Below are positions 35,258 through 43,512 of a stretch of DNA of 64,000 bases, piece after piece. Positions within the stretch are counted from its first letter, which is position 1. Every line of letters begins with the position of its first letter. This DNA is from Microbacterium pygmaeum (GTDB lineage: Bacteria > Actinomycetota > Actinomycetes > Actinomycetales > Microbacteriaceae): contig NZ_LT629692.1 of assembly GCF_900100885.1 (NCBI RefSeq), positions 1,240,001 to 1,304,000 on the forward strand. The letters are read 5' to 3'. The notes under the pieces were generated by a model that made no database searches, was not told the DNA's origin, and was given only the letters and a program-made list of their open reading frames with translations. The translations under genes and the position numbers were made by a program.

Positions 35258-35359
35258 TCAGCGACACATTCGACAGGGCATGACGACGCGACCGGCCATC
35301 ATCATGCCGGCAGTCCCGTTCGCCTCCAGGGCGGACAGAGAGCGTGCGTTGTCAGTCAT
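35258..35359 (-). CDS. 33-aa leader peptide ending MPCRMCR
   Basis: This short ORF runs from ATG 35359 to TGA 35258. It begins MTDNARSLSALEANG, has three consecutive Met, and ends VVMPCRMCR, with two Cys and alternating Arg near the stop. A TTGACG-N18-AATAAT promoter places the transcription start at or next to the ATG, so translation is probably leaderless. A Cys/Arg-rich end just before the stop, 186 nt ahead of a regulator gene and followed by hairpins, fits a ribosome-stalling attenuator. Actinobacteria are known to use Cys-rich leader peptides that sense cysteine supply; whether this one does is inference. It was too short for routine gene calling. Confidence 0.55.
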   Translation of the reverse strand: MTDNARSLSALEANGTAGMMMAGRVVMPCRMCR

Positions 35360-35366
35360 GAGGCTG

Positions 35367-35396
35367 ATTATTGCCGATCGTGTCGCAATGCGTCAA
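35367..35396 (-). promoter_or_regulatory. Minus-strand promoter for the leader ORF and winged-helix gene
   Basis: TTGACG at 35391-35396 and AATAAT at 35367-35372, 18-nt spacer. One of the few spots in the window with a good -35 hexamer. The ATG of the leader ORF is 7 nt after the -10. Confidence 0.6.
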
Positions 35397-35543
35397 ATCG
35401 CACGCATGCTGCGCCCCGGCGATGACGAAATGTTGCAGATTGCTCAATCCGGCGAAGGTCCGTCGATGTCAGCGAGGCGCTTCATAAGTTGGACCTCACC
35501 ACAAATTGCTTGCGTTCGGGACCGAATGTGTTTAGTGTCGTCG

Positions 35544-35569
35544 TCGAAGCGGTTCCGCGAAGCGCTTCG
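35544..35569. promoter_or_regulatory. Two overlapping LacI-type operators upstream of the lacI-like gene
   Basis: A perfect 12-bp palindrome CGAAGCGCTTCG at 35558-35569 is preceded by an imperfect copy TCGAAGCGGTTCCG at 35544-35557. Same core as the operator at 36669-36686. Suggests autorepression. Confidence 0.75.
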
Positions 35570-35600
35570 ACAGTACATTCAGTCTGACGACGGAGTCCGC

Positions 35601-36635
35601 ATGGCGAAGATCGACGAGGTGGCCAAGGCCGCCGGGGTGTCCATCAGCACCGTGTCGTACGCGCTCAGCGGCAAGCGCCCGATCTCGGCAGACACTCGCG
35701 CGCGCATCGACGCGGCGGTTCGGGAGCTCGACTACCGACCGAACGCCGGCGCACGCATGCTGGCGGGCAGCCGGACGAGCATCTTCGCGCTGACGGAGCC
35801 GTTCCGTCCAGATACGCACGCACCGACGCACATGTCATTCGTGCTCGCAGCCTCCATCGCTGCGCGCCGCAACGACTACGACATCCTGCTCCTCACCGAA
35901 GAGGAGGCATCCAGCGGGATGCGCCGTGTCGCCTCGAGCGGGCTCGTCGACGGAGTGCTCGTCCTGGACGTGGCGCCGGACGATGAGCGCGTCGCGCTCG
36001 CCCGGCGAATCGCCATCCCGACCGTCTTCATCGGGGTGCCCGATGACCATGCGGGTCTCACCTGCGTCGACCTCGACTTCGAGCGGGCGGCCACGCTTGC
36101 GGTCCGCCGTCTCGCCGATGCGCAGCATCGCGTCGTGGGGCTGGTCGGCCAGCCTGCGATCGCCTACGAGAACTCGAACTTCCCGCCGCGAGTACGCCGA
36201 GGCTTCGACGCAGCCGCTCGCGAACTCGGTCTCGACGCGCACTTCCGTTCGACCGGATCGAACCGGCCCGATGCCGCGACCACTCGCCGAGGGATCGCAG
36301 AGATGATCGATGCCGGGGTGACCGGATTCCTCGTCCATGCCTCGGAAGAGGCGACTGCTGCAGTGCTCGCGGAGGTGACAGCTCGTGGTCTGTCGATTCC
36401 GGCAGATGTGTCCCTCATCTCGGTCGCTTCGAGTTTCGATGCGTCCGCGCTGGCGATCGCAGTCGATGACATCCCTCTCGTGCCGCAGCGCTCGTGCGAT
36501 CTCGCCGTGGATCTCGCCCTGCGTGCGCTCGAGGACGACCCTCCGAAGCCCCGGGTGCACCTCATCGAGCCGCAGTACCACTCGCGGGGCTCCGTCGGTC
36601 CCGTCAGGCCGACATCAGGCGAGCGAACCGACTGA
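35601..36635 (+). CDS. LacI-family transcriptional repressor
   Basis: The 344-aa protein has the LacI helix-turn-helix and hinge at residues 1-60 (KIDEVAKAAGVSISTVSYAL, RARIDAAVRELDYRPNAGAR), then a periplasmic-binding-like sensor domain (FIGVPDDHAGLTCVDLDFER, VGLVGQPAI, the DVSLISVASSF segment). ATG 35601 was chosen because it gives a normal LacI N-terminus and GACGGAG lies at 35589-35595. CGAAGCGCTTCG palindromes before this gene and before the transporter gene indicate it represses both. The inducer is probably the sugar released by the GH31 enzyme (xylose or an alpha-xyloside). Confidence 0.95.
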   Translation: MAKIDEVAKAAGVSISTVSYALSGKRPISADTRARIDAAVRELDYRPNAGARMLAGSRTSIFALTEPFRPDTHAPTHMSFVLAASIAARRNDYDILLLTEEEASSGMRRVASSGLVDGVLVLDVAPDDERVALARRIAIPTVFIGVPDDHAGLTCVDLDFERAATLAVRRLADAQHRVVGLVGQPAIAYENSNFPPRVRRGFDAAARELGLDAHFRSTGSNRPDAATTRRGIAEMIDAGVTGFLVHASEEATAAVLAEVTARGLSIPADVSLISVASSFDASALAIAVDDIPLVPQRSCDLAVDLALRALEDDPPKPRVHLIEPQYHSRGSVGPVRPTSGERTD

Positions 36636-36668
36636 TGCACGCCTTCATCCCTATCTTCCCACGTCCGC

Positions 36669-36686
36669 TGTCGAAGCGCTTCGACA
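36669..36686. promoter_or_regulatory. Perfect 18-bp LacI-type operator before the sugar transporter
   Basis: Perfect palindrome TGTCGAAGCGCTTCGACA, 74 bp ahead of the binding-protein start, centred on the CG typical of LacI-family operators. Confidence 0.85.
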
Positions 36687-36759
36687 ACATCGACAGGCGG
36701 GCATCCGCACCACCACCACCCCTGTCCCGTCCGCCGGGACACCTCAGAAAGGAGTGCCG

Positions 36760-38076
36760 ATGATGGCACAGCACCACAGCAGGAAGTTCATGCGCCTCAG
36801 CGCGGCGGTTGCCGGGATCACGGTCGCCGGGCTCGCCCTCGCCGGCTGCGCAGGCGGGAGCGGCGACGACGCGAGCTCATCCGACACCCTCAAGCTCTGG
36901 CACTACGAGGGCGCCGACAGCGCGATGGGCATCGCCTGGGCCGAGGCGATCAAGGTCTTCGAAGAGGAGACCGGCGCGACCGTCGAGTTCGAGGAGAAGA
37001 GCTTCGAACAGATCCGTTCGACAGCCAGCCAGGTGCTCAACTCCGACGAGGCACCCGATCTGATGGAGTTCAACAAGGGCAACGCCACCGCGGGGCTGCT
37101 GGCCAGCCAGGGACTCCTGGCGGACATCAGCGACGCCGTCGACGAGTACGGGTGGGACGACAAGCTCGCCCCTGCGCTGCAGACCACCGCGAAGTACAGC
37201 GAAGACGGGGTGATGGGCTCGGGCGCCTGGTACGGCATCCCGAACTACGGCGAGTTCGTGACGGTGTACTACAACAAGGATGCGTTCGCTGCGGCGGGCA
37301 TCGAGATCCCGACCACCTACGAGGAGTTCACCGCCGCCCTCGACGCGTTCGCCGCGCAGGGGGTCACGCCCCTCGCCGAGGCAGGGCTGGAATACCCGCT
37401 GGGTCAGCTCTGGTATCAGCTCGCACTGAGCCAGGCCGACCGGCAGTTCGTGAACGACTACCAGCTGTACGAGAACCCGGTCGACTGGCAGGGCGACGAG
37501 ATCACCTACGCGACCGAGACGCTGCTGGACTACGTCGACAAGGGCTACATCTCGCCGGACGTCTCGGGCGTGAAGGCCGAAGACGCAGGAGTGTCGTTCA
37601 TCAACGGCTCCGCTCCGATCTTCGTGTCGGGCAGTTGGTGGTACGGACGCTTCGTCAACGAGATCACCGACTTCGATTTCGGCATCTTCCCGTTCCCGGA
37701 CAGCGACCTGAGCCTCGGGTCCTCCGGAAACCTCTGGGTCGTCCCCGAGCGCGCCGCCAACAAGGAGCTCGCCTACGAATTCATCGACATCACGATGCGG
37801 CCCGAGATCCAGGCTCTCATCGGCAACAACGGCGGCCTTCCGGTCGCCGCCGAGACCGCAGACATCACCGACGCCAAGAGCCTCGAACTCATCGAGGCCT
37901 TCAACGCGGTGAATGAGAAGGACGGGCTGTCGTTCTACCCGGACTGGCCGACCCCGACGTTCTACGACACCCTCGTCGCAGAACTGCAGGAGCTGGTCAA
38001 CGGCACGAAGACGGCTGCCGAGGTCCAGCAGTCCCTCGGGGACGAGTACGAGTCCTACGTCGCGGACTTCCGCTGA
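36760..38076 (+). CDS. Sugar ABC transporter substrate-binding lipoprotein (CUT1)
   Basis: The 438-aa protein has a lipoprotein signal with lipobox LAGC (C30) and a family-1 extracellular solute-binding body (LKLWHYEGADSAMGIAWAEA, EKSFEQIRSTASQVLNSDEA, MGSGAWYGIPNYGEFVTVYY, PIFVSGSWWYGRF). Two ATGs in tandem (36760 and 36763) follow AAAGGAG at 36748-36754; the second has the better spacing. It delivers an oligosaccharide to the two permeases downstream. No ATPase gene is in the locus, so a shared MsmK/MsiK-type ATPase encoded elsewhere is expected. Confidence 0.93.
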   Translation: MMAQHHSRKFMRLSAAVAGITVAGLALAGCAGGSGDDASSSDTLKLWHYEGADSAMGIAWAEAIKVFEEETGATVEFEEKSFEQIRSTASQVLNSDEAPDLMEFNKGNATAGLLASQGLLADISDAVDEYGWDDKLAPALQTTAKYSEDGVMGSGAWYGIPNYGEFVTVYYNKDAFAAAGIEIPTTYEEFTAALDAFAAQGVTPLAEAGLEYPLGQLWYQLALSQADRQFVNDYQLYENPVDWQGDEITYATETLLDYVDKGYISPDVSGVKAEDAGVSFINGSAPIFVSGSWWYGRFVNEITDFDFGIFPFPDSDLSLGSSGNLWVVPERAANKELAYEFIDITMRPEIQALIGNNGGLPVAAETADITDAKSLELIEAFNAVNEKDGLSFYPDWPTPTFYDTLVAELQELVNGTKTAAEVQQSLGDEYESYVADFR

Positions 38077-38082
38077 TTCCTC

Positions 38083-38112
38083 GCCGGGCGGCCGCGCCTG
38101 CGGCCGCCCGGC
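38083..38112 (+). terminator. Intra-operon hairpin (13-bp stem, 4-nt loop) after the sugar-binding gene
   Basis: Perfect arms GCCGGGCGGCCGC / GCGGCCGCCCGGC with loop GCCT, 6 bp after the stop. Same design as the hairpin at 13413-13442; no U-tract. Likely 3' mRNA stabiliser or partial attenuator. Confidence 0.7.
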
Positions 38113-38163
38113 AACGGCGGATGCCGGCATCCGCCTTCGTTCCCCATCGATCAGGAGCAGGCC

Positions 38164-39147
38164 ATGACCGCCGTCCCCTTCGTGCGACCCGCCAAGGCGC
38201 CGCGCGCGAAACTTCCCCCCGAAGAGCCGCTGATCCCGCAGCGCGGCCGCGGCAGTTCGGCCGCCTACTGGCTCTACCTGATCCCGGGGCTCGTGCTGCT
38301 GACGATCGTGGTCGTCATCCCTCTGGTCTGGAACTTCTATCTGACCTTCACCGAGTGGCGCGGCATCAAGCCGCCGGAGTTCATCGGCCTCGACAACTGG
38401 ATCGAGCTGATGGGCGACGCGAAGTTCTGGACGTCGTTCGGCAACAGTGTCTGGATGATCGTCGCGATGGTGATCGTGCCCACCGTGGTCGGACTCGTCC
38501 TCGCGGCGCTCCTGTTCGATGTGATCGGGCGCAAGTACGGCGGCCGCCTGGCGAGCTTCTTGCGTGCGACCTACTACCTGCCCCAGATCCTCCCGGCCGT
38601 TATCGCGGGCATCGTGATCGGGTGGATTCTGCGACCGGGCGACGGCGCGCTCAATGAGATTCTCGAGAACATCGGACTCGGCGCGCTCGCACACAATTGG
38701 CTGGGCAGCCCGGACACGGCGCTGGCGAGCATCATGGTGGTCCTGATCTGGATCCAGATCGGATATCCGGTCGTGGTGTTCATGGCCGCCCTGCAGCGTG
38801 TCGACCCCGAACTCTACGAGGCCGCGGAACTCGACGGTGCGAACTGGTTCCAACGGTTCCGCGCGATCACGGTGAGCATCATCCGCCCCGAGATCTACGT
38901 CGTCACCCTGACCTGCACGATCGCCGCGCTCAAGGTCTTCGGCCCGGTGTACGTGTTGACGCGCGGCGGCCCGGGCACGTCGACGATCGTCCCGGCCTAC
39001 TACGCGTACAGCGAGTTCTTCCAGGCCCAGCAGGTCGGCTACGGCGCCACCATCGCGACCGCCCTCACCATCGTGATCGCGATCGTGTCGATCCTCTTCA
39101 TCCGCGCCCAGAACGCGTCGGAGCGCAAAGAAAGGGCGGGTCTGTGA
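38164..39147 (+). CDS. Sugar ABC transporter permease (MalF type)
   Basis: The 327-aa protein has six predicted helices beginning YWLYLIPGLVLLTIVVVIPL and the EAA-type loop ALQRVDPELYEAAELDGANW that docks the ATPase. The N-terminus has a Pro/Arg-rich cytoplasmic extension. ATG 38164 follows CAGGAG. Its TGA overlaps the start of the second permease by 1 bp. It forms the inner-membrane channel with that protein. Confidence 0.94.
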   Translation: MTAVPFVRPAKAPRAKLPPEEPLIPQRGRGSSAAYWLYLIPGLVLLTIVVVIPLVWNFYLTFTEWRGIKPPEFIGLDNWIELMGDAKFWTSFGNSVWMIVAMVIVPTVVGLVLAALLFDVIGRKYGGRLASFLRATYYLPQILPAVIAGIVIGWILRPGDGALNEILENIGLGALAHNWLGSPDTALASIMVVLIWIQIGYPVVVFMAALQRVDPELYEAAELDGANWFQRFRAITVSIIRPEIYVVTLTCTIAALKVFGPVYVLTRGGPGTSTIVPAYYAYSEFFQAQQVGYGATIATALTIVIAIVSILFIRAQNASERKERAGL

Positions 39148-40055
39148 TGGTCGCCTCAACAATGGTCGTCCTCGACGAACCGACGACCGTGCCCCCGAAA
39201 AGGGTGCGCAGCCGCCCTCGCGGCGGGATGTCACGCCCGCGAGGCATCGACTGGCTCATGCTCGCCTTCGTCATCGTCGCCGCCCTGCTGATCATCGCGC
39301 CGTTCTATCTGATTCTGGTCAACTCGTTCAAGTCGCCCACCGACTACTCCAACGGTGGCCCGCTGTCGCTGCCCACGAGCATCTACCTCGATGGCATCGC
39401 CACGTTCTGGGAACGCGTGAATTTCCCCGAGAAGGTCTGGAACTCGATCTTCATCTCGGGGATGGTCGCCGTGTTGGCGGTACTCATCTCGGTGCTGAAC
39501 GCATTCGCCATCGGCATCGGCCGCATCAAGGGTCGATCGTGGATCGTGCTGCTGTTCCTGCTCGCGAATCTGCTCCCGCAGGAAGCGCTGCTGTACCCGC
39601 TCTATTACATGTTCAAGGCCGTCGGACTGTACAACAACGTCTGGTCGGTCATCATCATCTTCACCGTGATCCAGGCGGCGTTCGGCACCTACCTCCTTTC
39701 AGCGGTGTACGGCACGTTCCCGAAGGAAGTGCTGGAGGCTGCGGCGATCGATGGGGCATCGCGCTGGCAGATCCTCTGGCGGGTGATCTTCCCGATCAGT
39801 CGCCCGACGCTGTCAGTCCTGCTGATCTTCTTCTTCATCTGGACGTGGAACGAGTTCCTGATCCCGCTGACCTTCCTCGTCTCCAACGCGAACCAGACGG
39901 TGCCAGTGGCGATCAGCGTGCTGCAGGGTGACCGGCTGATGGACGTCACCACGACCAGCGCGTCGGCTCTGCTCGGCCTGATCCCCACGCTCATCTTCTT
40001 CCTCATCTTCCAGCGCACCCTCACCCGGGGCATCACGGCAGGAGCAGTCAAGTAA
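39147..40055 (+). CDS. Sugar ABC transporter permease (MalG type)
   Basis: The 302-aa protein has six predicted helices (WLMLAFVIVAALLIIAPFYL first) and the EAA loop FPKEVLEAAAIDGASRWQIL. A basic N-terminal extension (PPKRVRSRPRGG) precedes helix 1. ATG 39147 overlaps the upstream stop, and its own TAA overlaps the GH31 ATG by 1 bp, so all three are translationally coupled. Confidence 0.94.
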   Translation: MVASTMVVLDEPTTVPPKRVRSRPRGGMSRPRGIDWLMLAFVIVAALLIIAPFYLILVNSFKSPTDYSNGGPLSLPTSIYLDGIATFWERVNFPEKVWNSIFISGMVAVLAVLISVLNAFAIGIGRIKGRSWIVLLFLLANLLPQEALLYPLYYMFKAVGLYNNVWSVIIIFTVIQAAFGTYLLSAVYGTFPKEVLEAAAIDGASRWQILWRVIFPISRPTLSVLLIFFFIWTWNEFLIPLTFLVSNANQTVPVAISVLQGDRLMDVTTTSASALLGLIPTLIFFLIFQRTLTRGITAGAVK

Positions 40056-42292
40056 TGAAGTTCACCGACGGGTTCTGGCAGCTGCGCCCCGGCGTCACCG
40101 CCCTCTACGGCCAGGAGGCCTACGACATCCAGCGGACGGATGCCACCGCGGACGGCCCCGGCCTGATCGTCACCGCGCCGACCTCGGTGATCACACGGCG
40201 TGGTGACACGCTGAACCGCCCCGTGCTCACGGTGACGCTCTCCTCGCCCCTGAACGGTGTGATCCGCGTGCGGATCGCGCACCACGAGGGTCGCCCGTGG
40301 CATGGCGGGTTCGCGCTCCCCGGCGCGGTCGAGGGTGGGGCGGCAGCGGCATCCGTCACCGAAACGGGCGGCGAGCTGACCACCGGCAGGCTGACGGCGC
40401 GCATCGCGCCTGGGGCACCGTGGTCCCTGTCGTTCGAGGTCGACGGTCAGCGCGTGACCGGCAGCGGCTCCCGCGCACAGGGCTATGTCCGCCTGGCGGC
40501 GGACGCCGCGACCGACCACGGCATCGTCGGCAACGCCCGTGCCGACAGCGGTGTCCCCGACGAGCGCGCCTTCGTCCACGAGCAGCTCGACCTCGGCGTC
40601 GGTGAGCTGATCTACGGCCTCGGCGAGCGGTTCGGGCCTCTGGTCAAGAACGGTCAGAGCGTCGAGATCTGGAACGCCGACGGCGGCACCTCGAGCGAGC
40701 AGGCCTATAAGAGCGTGCCGTTGCACGTCTCCAGCCGCGGCTACGGGGTGCTCGTGAACGATCCCGGCCATGTCTCGTACGAGATCGGTTCGGAGGCGGT
40801 CGAGCGGGTGCAGTTCTCCGTTCCAGGCGAGGTGCTCGAGTACTTCGTGCTGGCCGGCCCCACCCCGAAGGACGTCCTCGAGCGCTACACCGCGCTGACC
40901 GGTCGCCCGCCGGTCGTGCCGGCGTGGTCGTACGGCCTGTGGCTGTCGACGTCGTTCACGACCGACTACGACGAGGCGACCGTCACCGGTTTCATCGACG
41001 AGATGGCGCGGCGCGAACTGCCCGTCTCGGTGTTCCACTTCGACTGCTTCTGGATGCGCGAGTTCCAGTGGTGCGACTTCGAGTGGGATCCGCGCGTGTT
41101 CCCGGACCCCGACGGCATGCTCGCGCGGCTCCACGAGCGCGACCTGCGCGTCTGTGTGTGGATCAACCCGTACATCGCGCAGCGCTCGGCGCTGTTCGCC
41201 GAGGCCGCGGCATCCGGATTCCTGGTGACGCGCCCCGACGGCTCGATCTGGCAATGGGATCTCTGGCAGGCGGGCATGGGCCTGGTCGACTTCACCAACC
41301 CCGACGCGACCGCCTGGTACCAGGGCAAGCTGCGCGCCCTGATCGATCAGGGCGTGGACTGCTTCAAGACCGACTTCGGCGAGCGGATCCCGACCGACGT
41401 GGTCTGGGCCGACGGCGCCGACCCCTCGCGGATGCACAATCTCTATGCGCAGCTCTACAACGCGGCTGTGCACGAGGTGCTCGTCGAGGCGCGCGGCGAA
41501 GGGGACGCGGTGCTGTTCGCGCGATCGGCGACGGCCGGCGGCCAGACCATGCCCGTGCACTGGGGCGGGGATTCCACCTCGACCTTCCCCTCGATGGCCG
41601 AGACGCTGCGCGGCGGCCTGTCGCTGGCGATGAGCGGGTTCGCGTATTGGAGCCACGACATCGGGGGATTCGAGGGAACACCGGATGCCGCGGTGTTCAA
41701 GCGCTGGACGGCGTTCGGGCTCCTGGGCAGCCACAGCCGGTTCCACGGATCGCAGTCGTACCGTGTGCCGTGGATGTTCGACGAAGAAGCGGTGGAGGTC
41801 ACCCGCATCTTCACGCACCTCAAGATGCGCCTCATGCCGTACCTCTACGCCGCCGGGATCGAGGCGACGCGCACGGGCGTGCCGCTGATGCGCCCGATGG
41901 TGCTCGAGTTCCCGGGCGACCCGGCGATGGGCTACCTCGACCGCCAGTACATGCTCGGATCCGACATCCTCGTCGCGCCGGTCTTCAGCGCGGACGGCGA
42001 GGTCGAGTTCTACCTGCCGCCGGGTCCGTGGACGCACCTGCTCAGCGGCGAGGTGGTCGAGGGCGGCGCCTGGCGCCGTGAGCGGCACGGCTTCGACACT
42101 CTGCCGATCTACGTGCGGCCCGGCGCGGTGATCCCCTGGGGCGCCCGCAGCGACCGCCCGGACTACGACTACCTGGACGGGCTCGAACTTCGGGTCTTCC
42201 CCGGCGGATCCGGGATCGCCGATGTGACGATCACGGCCCCCGACGGGCGTTCGCAGCGCTTCGAGGTGGATCGGAGCGCGGTCACCGGCTGA
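40055..42292 (+). CDS. yicI: Alpha-xylosidase, glycoside hydrolase family 31 (YicI-like)
   Basis: The 745-aa protein has the GH31 barrel with nucleophile D440 in CFKTDFGERIPTD and acid/base D506 in VHWGGDSTS, the same motifs as E. coli YicI (KTDFGERIPTD and WGGD). FHFDCFWMREFQWCDFEWDP is the alpha-xylosidase-type subsite that excludes the C6 hydroxyl group. N-terminal and C-terminal beta-sandwiches are present and there is no signal peptide. It should hydrolyse alpha-xylosides such as isoprimeverose or xyloglucan fragments inside the cell. It is the last gene under the LacI operator and starts on the A of the permease stop. Confidence 0.92.
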   Translation: MKFTDGFWQLRPGVTALYGQEAYDIQRTDATADGPGLIVTAPTSVITRRGDTLNRPVLTVTLSSPLNGVIRVRIAHHEGRPWHGGFALPGAVEGGAAAASVTETGGELTTGRLTARIAPGAPWSLSFEVDGQRVTGSGSRAQGYVRLAADAATDHGIVGNARADSGVPDERAFVHEQLDLGVGELIYGLGERFGPLVKNGQSVEIWNADGGTSSEQAYKSVPLHVSSRGYGVLVNDPGHVSYEIGSEAVERVQFSVPGEVLEYFVLAGPTPKDVLERYTALTGRPPVVPAWSYGLWLSTSFTTDYDEATVTGFIDEMARRELPVSVFHFDCFWMREFQWCDFEWDPRVFPDPDGMLARLHERDLRVCVWINPYIAQRSALFAEAAASGFLVTRPDGSIWQWDLWQAGMGLVDFTNPDATAWYQGKLRALIDQGVDCFKTDFGERIPTDVVWADGADPSRMHNLYAQLYNAAVHEVLVEARGEGDAVLFARSATAGGQTMPVHWGGDSTSTFPSMAETLRGGLSLAMSGFAYWSHDIGGFEGTPDAAVFKRWTAFGLLGSHSRFHGSQSYRVPWMFDEEAVEVTRIFTHLKMRLMPYLYAAGIEATRTGVPLMRPMVLEFPGDPAMGYLDRQYMLGSDILVAPVFSADGEVEFYLPPGPWTHLLSGEVVEGGAWRRERHGFDTLPIYVRPGAVIPWGARSDRPDYDYLDGLELRVFPGGSGIADVTITAPDGRSQRFEVDRSAVTG

Positions 42293-42356
42293 CAGGGACG
42301 TGGTGTGCGTTCGCTGGGACTCGCCGCCGGGTGGGCCCGGAGGATGTATGCAGGCG

Positions 42357-42362
42357 TACCCT
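42357..42362 (+). promoter_or_regulatory. -10 box of leaderless promoter (TACCCT)
   Basis: TACCCT, 6 nt, GTG at 42369. This decides the start of the GNAT gene over the upstream ATG at 42348. Confidence 0.5.
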
Positions 42363-42368
42363 ATCCGG

Positions 42369-42668
42369 GTGAGCACGCTGCACTTCACCAACGAACCGGA
42401 TGCCTCCCGCTACACCCTCCGCAAGGGCGACGACCTCGTGAGTGTGCTGGACTACCGAGACGACGGACACACCGTCGCGATGACCCGCGCCTACACGATC
42501 CCGACCTTCCGAGGTCACGGGTACGCGGGTGAGCTCACCGACCGGGCGGTGGCCGAACTCGAGCGCGCCGGCGACCGTCAGGTGCTGCCCGTCTGCTGGT
42601 ACGTCGCCGACTGGTTCGCCGCGCACCCCGAGCGGGCCGGCATCCTGAAGAACCGCCAGTCGGCGTAG
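42369..42668 (+). CDS. GNAT-like small acetyltransferase (YjdJ/NATD1 type)
   Basis: The 99-aa protein has the short GNAT core: acetyl-CoA loop IPTFRGHGYAGELTDRAVAE (R/Q-x-x-G-x-A/G form), VLPVCWYVADWFAAHPE near the end, and no N-terminal extension. This is the compact COG2388 class. The GTG at 42369 sits 6 nt after TACCCT, implying a leaderless message; an ATG at 42348 with GGAGG upstream would add seven residues. Substrate unknown. Confidence 0.85.
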   Translation: MSTLHFTNEPDASRYTLRKGDDLVSVLDYRDDGHTVAMTRAYTIPTFRGHGYAGELTDRAVAELERAGDRQVLPVCWYVADWFAAHPERAGILKNRQSA

Positions 42669-42686
42669 CGGTCGCACTGCGCGCCC

Positions 42687-42692
42687 TACACT
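42687..42692 (+). promoter_or_regulatory. -10 box of leaderless promoter (TACACT)
   Basis: TACACT, 6 nt, GTG at 42699. Confidence 0.5.
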
Positions 42693-42698
42693 GAGCGC

Positions 42699-43145
42699 GT
42701 GCACTTCGAGACCGTCTTCGTCTCCATCGCCGTCGCCTTCGAGGCGATCGGCGCGACCGCGATGGTCATCGGCTTCATCATCGCGGTGGTCCTCGGCGCC
42801 CGCGCCCTGCAGCGCGGTGACGGCGGCACGGCGGCGTTCTCGGTGCTTCGCACCACGCTCGGCTCGGCGATCCTGCTGGGCCTGGAAGTCCTGGTGGCCG
42901 CCGACCTGATCCGCACCATCACCTCCAAGCCGTCGATGGAGGACGCGCTGATCCTCGGCGTGATCGTGCTCATCCGGACCGTCCTGTCGATGTCGATCCA
43001 GATCGAGATCGAAGGAACGCTGCCGTGGCGCCGTGCGCTCACCACCAGCGGCGCGCAGCTGATCGGTCGGGCAGTGGCGAAGGATCGGGCGGCATCGACC
43101 GCGGCCACGGCCGTCCGCCGTGGCGATTCGTCCGACGCGCTGTAG
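42699..43145 (+). CDS. DUF1622 membrane protein
   Basis: The 148-aa protein has three membrane helices: VSIAVAFEAIGATAMVIGF extending to IIAVVLGA, LGSAILLGLEVLVAADLI, and ALILGVIVLIRTVLSMSIQI. The pattern GLEVLVAADLIRTI...TVLSMSIQIEIEG is the DUF1622 signature. A basic cytoplasmic tail follows. GTG 42699 is probably a leaderless start. It is independent of its neighbours by promoter position. Function unknown. Confidence 0.88.
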   Translation: MHFETVFVSIAVAFEAIGATAMVIGFIIAVVLGARALQRGDGGTAAFSVLRTTLGSAILLGLEVLVAADLIRTITSKPSMEDALILGVIVLIRTVLSMSIQIEIEGTLPWRRALTTSGAQLIGRAVAKDRAASTAATAVRRGDSSDAL

Positions 43146-43239
43146 CGGCATCCGTCCCGTAGGGGCGATGCGCCATCGCGTCAACCCCTTGGCGGGCGGG
43201 CGGGCGCGGGAGAGCGTTGACGTACCGAGAGGAGACGTC

Positions 43240-43512
43240 ATGATCACGAACGAATACCTTCCCGAGGCTGCGATCAACGCGGACCCGGCAGGCGGCTGGG
43301 AGAGCGGAGAGGTCGCCGACGGCGAGACCGCGGAGCGCAACGCGGATGCCGCCGGCTCGTCCGGCCTCACCGAGTCCGGGCTGCCGCCGCTGACTCCGGA
43401 TGGGGCCGATGCCACGGCCGACACGAATTCGGAGGGCGTCGAGGGCGCGAAAGCCGACGCGGACCCCGATCTGATCGCCGATGACGACCTCGACGCGGAG
43501 GACCCGGCCTGA
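43240..43512 (+). CDS. Acidic hypothetical protein (90 aa)
   Basis: ATG 43240 has GAGGAG upstream. The protein is hydrophilic and rich in Asp, Glu, Ala and Gly, ends DPDLIADDDLDAEDPA, and has no membrane segment, Cys or known domain. Its TGA overlaps the ATG of the next small acidic gene by 1 bp, so they are co-translated. Composition recalls the 72-aa protein at 1305. Likely intrinsically disordered; function unknown. Confidence 0.6.
   Translation: MITNEYLPEAAINADPAGGWESGEVADGETAERNADAAGSSGLTESGLPPLTPDGADATADTNSEGVEGAKADADPDLIADDDLDAEDPA

Larger units (their letters stand above)
35072..35600. other. 529-bp divergent intergenic region
   Basis: The region between the winged-helix gene (minus) and the LacI gene (plus) holds a hairpin near 35090-35119, a second small hairpin GTGCGT/ACGCAC (35170-35186 area), a 33-codon leader ORF, a minus-strand promoter, and overlapping LacI-type operators at 35544-35569. 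The stretch 35400-35540 is AT-richer than its surroundings and probably holds the LacI gene promoter; a TTGCTT with a TTTAGT about 19 nt later is a weak candidate. Confidence 0.6.

Noticed and set aside
36877..39234. 785-aa open frame on the minus strand
   Set aside because: Shadow of the sugar transporter genes; no domain.
39689..42391. 900-aa open frame on the minus strand
   Set aside because: Shadow of the GH31 gene, whose catalytic motifs are intact.
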